Below are positions 62,734 through 64,000 of a stretch of 64,000 bases of DNA, piece after piece. Both the position numbers and the translations under genes were made by a program. A model generated the notes under the pieces. The model was not told the DNA's origin and searched no databases. It was given only the letters and a program-made list of their open reading frames with translations. Origin of the DNA: Colwellia piezophila ATCC BAA-637. Lineage in GTDB: Bacteria; Pseudomonadota; Gammaproteobacteria; Enterobacterales; Alteromonadaceae. Position 1 is the first letter of the stretch. Each line of letters starts with the position of its first letter. The stretch is from contig NZ_KB905168.1 in the NCBI RefSeq assembly GCF_000378625.1, forward strand, positions 124,001-188,000, read 5' to 3'.

Positions 62734-63944
62734 GAGCTAGTAAACTCCTTAGTAAATCCCCATAAATTTATAAAGTATAACTTTCTGTCATTAGGATAGA
62801 GCAAGTCTGCTTTAATATTGGGATGCAAAAATAACAATAAGAATTCAGCTACAATAGCCATTTTTTTAGTTTTTGTGATGATCGGGTCTTTTAATGAGGA
62901 CAGCATATAGCCAAAATCTGCTGGTAAGGCATTTCTTACTTGAATATGATTTTCCAATCGAATTGGTGTTTTAGGTGCTAACTTTTCAAAAAAGTAGTCT
63001 AGATGAATACAAGGAAAATGAACCCCAGCTAAAATGTCTAAATTTAATGCCGCCCAGTAGCGAGAATTAAGCTCGATAAAGTCAAAAGAATTAGTTGCCT
63101 CATGCCATTTATACTCAACCATGGCTGGCCCATTCCACTTGAGGAACTTCAAGCGTTGCACTGCATCCTCATACATTTTTTGCTGCCACCAACTATGTCG
63201 TAGAGAAGTTAAGCCACCTGTATGAGGATTTTCATGAGTTGCAACGGCCATAGACTCCGCTAACAATTGTCCATCTTGAAAAAGTAAGTTAACCGTTGCT
63301 TTAACGCCTTCACTGCAATCTTGGACAATGGCTTTATTATAAGATTTGAAAATATCTATCACTGCTTGTTTTGCATCAAGCTCAGTTTCAGCCTTAATAA
63401 TTCTAGCGTCACCTCCTGAATGCGCATAAAAGCCATCACCTTTAATAAATAGTGGATAGTTCCAACTGGCTGTCACAGCCCAATCAACCTCAGCTTCACT
63501 AGCAACAACTTGGGTATTAGAAATATTATCGGTTAATGATTTATCGCCACTTGATAAGAATGCATCAAACACATCCACTTTGCATAAACACTGGTAGATA
63601 ACTTCTTTGCTGCTGCTAATTGGTAACAGGTGTGCAAATTCATCAAAACAATCTTTTATAACTAAGTAAAAGGCTTCACTTGGAATAATCGCCTGTATTT
63701 CATGTTCTTTAATGAAAGCTCTTAGCCACTCAAGATAATTTTTATCGTATGGAGGACAAGTCACCGCCATTGTAGTGAAATTTGAACGACATCCAAGCGC
63801 ACCTGCTTTAGATGATGCAGAAAACACATTATAGCCATGTGATCCTAATGAGCGAATAACAGCAATAGCCCCCATAGAATCTGCTTGAGGCACAAGTACA
63901 TTGTATTGATTGCGCCAATTTCTTTCGATTATATGTTTATCCAT
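62712..63944 (-). CDS. ATP-grasp ligase 3 of the polysaccharide locus (PylC/CarB-like)
   Basis: 410 residues with AGG just before the ATG. The N-terminal YNVLVPQADSMGAIAVIRSLGSHGYNVF is the pre-ATP-grasp Rossmann motif. The ATP site is in YPLFIKGDGFYAHSGGDARII. GPAMVEYKWHEATNSFDFIELNSRYWAAL carries the Glu-x-Asn metal site. The C-terminus (about 360-410) is hydrophobic and basic, and may touch the membrane. It is the most upstream gene seen, and the cluster continues beyond the right edge. It is inferred to form an amide bond during capsule decoration. Confidence 0.82.
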   Translation of the reverse strand: MDKHIIERNWRNQYNVLVPQADSMGAIAVIRSLGSHGYNVFSASSKAGALGCRSNFTTMAVTCPPYDKNYLEWLRAFIKEHEIQAIIPSEAFYLVIKDCFDEFAHLLPISSSKEVIYQCLCKVDVFDAFLSSGDKSLTDNISNTQVVASEAEVDWAVTASWNYPLFIKGDGFYAHSGGDARIIKAETELDAKQAVIDIFKSYNKAIVQDCSEGVKATVNLLFQDGQLLAESMAVATHENPHTGGLTSLRHSWWQQKMYEDAVQRLKFLKWNGPAMVEYKWHEATNSFDFIELNSRYWAALNLDILAGVHFPCIHLDYFFEKLAPKTPIRLENHIQVRNALPADFGYMLSSLKDPIITKTKKMAIVAEFLLLFLHPNIKADLLYPNDRKLYFINLWGFTKEFTSSCLKRLK

Positions 63945-64000
63945 TTACCTATCTCTTTATGAGTTAATCAAAGTTTTCTGCAGTGCCACTATCTATATTA

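Overview
The window is AT-rich chromosomal DNA of a marine gammaproteobacterium, most likely Alteromonadales and Colwellia-like. This is inferred from the protein sequences, from the conserved order gmk - rpoZ - spoT - trmH - recG, and from the AT-rich interspersed repeats between genes. I cannot run a search, so the genus is a judgement. No rRNA, tRNA, CRISPR array, intact insertion sequence or phage gene was seen.

Layout. 1-6761 holds the tail of one chemoreceptor, a DcaP-like porin, a small membrane protein coupled to a transporter-type histidine kinase (like CbrX/CbrA of Pseudomonas in arrangement), and a second chemoreceptor. 6780-7013 carries what looks like a Fur-controlled small RNA gene on the minus strand. 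7049-25762 is mostly housekeeping: tex, greB, an outer-membrane TraF-type protein, a cyclophilin lipoprotein, a DUF445 protein, an AspC-type aminotransferase, gmk, rpoZ, spoT, a ridA homologue, trmH, recG, a DASS transporter and an orphan solute-binding protein. 25814-36676 has polA (with two perfect DnaA boxes upstream), a czcBA-type metal efflux pair with a His-rich CzcI-like protein, a DUF4399 protein and gor. 36935-44681 has a 1528-residue propeller-PAS-GGDEF-EAL protein with a terminator-like hairpin in its leader, prlC, and a 3-methyladenine glycosylase-like gene.

44838-63944 is a surface polysaccharide locus, almost all on the minus strand and running off the right edge. It encodes a GT39-type glycosyltransferase, a GtrA protein, a GT2 enzyme, a ManC-type GDP-mannose enzyme, two membrane-anchored beta-helix proteins resembling polysaccharide lyases, a DegT-type PLP enzyme, a Wzx flippase, a GT4 enzyme, a polysaccharide deacetylase, three ATP-grasp proteins and a PP-loop ATPase with a QueC-like cysteine cluster. 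The ATP-grasp and PP-loop enzymes are not needed for an ordinary glycan. They suggest that amide or amino-acid groups are added to the polymer, which would fit the threonine-decorated capsule reported for Colwellia psychrerythraea 34H. A decayed 2OG-Fe(II) oxygenase gene lies just downstream of the beta-helix pair.

Repeats. At least two families recur between genes. One has TATACCC ends (16516-16782, 17411-17508, 29187-29249, 36781-36930). The other is a palindrome of about 58 bp with ATACC/GGTAT ends (12427-12485, 33933-33990). A more GC-rich hairpin-bearing element sits at 9734-10062.
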